From assembly GCA_030655595.1 (NCBI GenBank), contig JAUSNQ010000155.1:1-25170 (forward strand): 25,170 nucleotides of DNA, in the 5' to 3' direction. Numbering within the stretch: the first letter of the stretch is position 1; every line of letters begins with the position of its first letter. Below, piece by piece: positions 25,121-25,170 of the stretch. The notes under the pieces were generated by a model, which was not told where the DNA came from, searched no databases, and worked only from the letters and a program-made list of their open reading frames with translations. The stretch comes from Paludibacter sp. Its GTDB lineage: Bacteria > Bacteroidota > Bacteroidia > Bacteroidales > Paludibacteraceae. The translations under genes and the position numbers were made by a program.

Positions 25121-25165
25121 AGACAGGCTACTTCGTGAGAAATAGCCTGTCTATTTTAACTAATT
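25121..25165 (+). terminator. hairpin 4 after amtB, probable intrinsic terminator
   Basis: AGACAGGCTA (25121-25130) and TAGCCTGTCT (25143-25152) make a perfect 10-bp stem; within the loop TTC and GAA can extend it past one mismatch to a GTGA tetraloop. The tail ATTTTAACTAATTT is moderately T-rich. It is the last recognisable element before the window ends. Confidence 0.6.
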
Positions 25166-25170
25166 TAAAA

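Overview
The window is chromosomal DNA of a Bacteroidota bacterium, most likely an environmental member of the Bacteroidales or a near relative. The evidence is a giant SprA/Sov-type T9SS translocon gene directly after a probable ruvA tail, a TonB-dependent receptor paired with a DUF4249 lipoprotein, an LL-diaminopimelate aminotransferase (DapL) beside DapF, and repeated TAnnTTTG -7 boxes, the Bacteroidota sigma-ABfr signature. DNA is moderately AT-rich and most genes are intact housekeeping genes. The species cannot be named from the sequence alone.

Layout. 1-7498: last codons of probable ruvA, then sprA (2480 aa). 7609-9621: a full-length DsbD thiol-disulfide interchange protein with its own promoter. 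9622-9806: spacer with a 15-bp hairpin. 9807-11534: grpE-dnaJ, closed by a strong intrinsic terminator. 11685-16424, same strand and tightly spaced: secreted glucosaminidase with LysM, a DUF721/DciA-like protein, a TonB-dependent receptor and a DUF4249 lipoprotein. 16430-18301, minus strand: a two-gene unit of a BtuF/FecB-type substrate-binding lipoprotein and a short lipoate-protein ligase. 18302-20437: an accessory island. 20438-22531: dapF-dapL. 22658-24978: outer-membrane protein, P-II protein and ammonium transporter, followed by a run of hairpins.

The island at 18302-20437 is the least ordinary part. It holds an intact class II Fic AMP-transferase gene surrounded by debris: an internal fragment of a RhuM-family gene (18352-18579), a short minus-strand piece resembling the 5' domain I of a group II intron (about 18571-18635), an unlisted 31-codon single-membrane-span ORF divergent from fic (18684-18779), and the first ~30 codons of a group II intron reverse transcriptase (19965-20072, minus). 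These fragments are too short for ordinary gene calling and were found by translating the gaps by eye. They suggest repeated insertion and deletion, with fic as the survivor.

Functional links. SprA is the outer-membrane pore of the type IX secretion system. DsbD supplies reductant to the periplasm. GrpE and DnaJ are co-chaperones of DnaK, which is not in the window. DapL and DapF make LL- and then meso-diaminopimelate for peptidoglycan and lysine. The glnB-amtB pair handles ammonium sensing and import, and the small outer-membrane protein in front may be a matching porin. No tRNA, rRNA, CRISPR array, intact transposase or prophage was seen.
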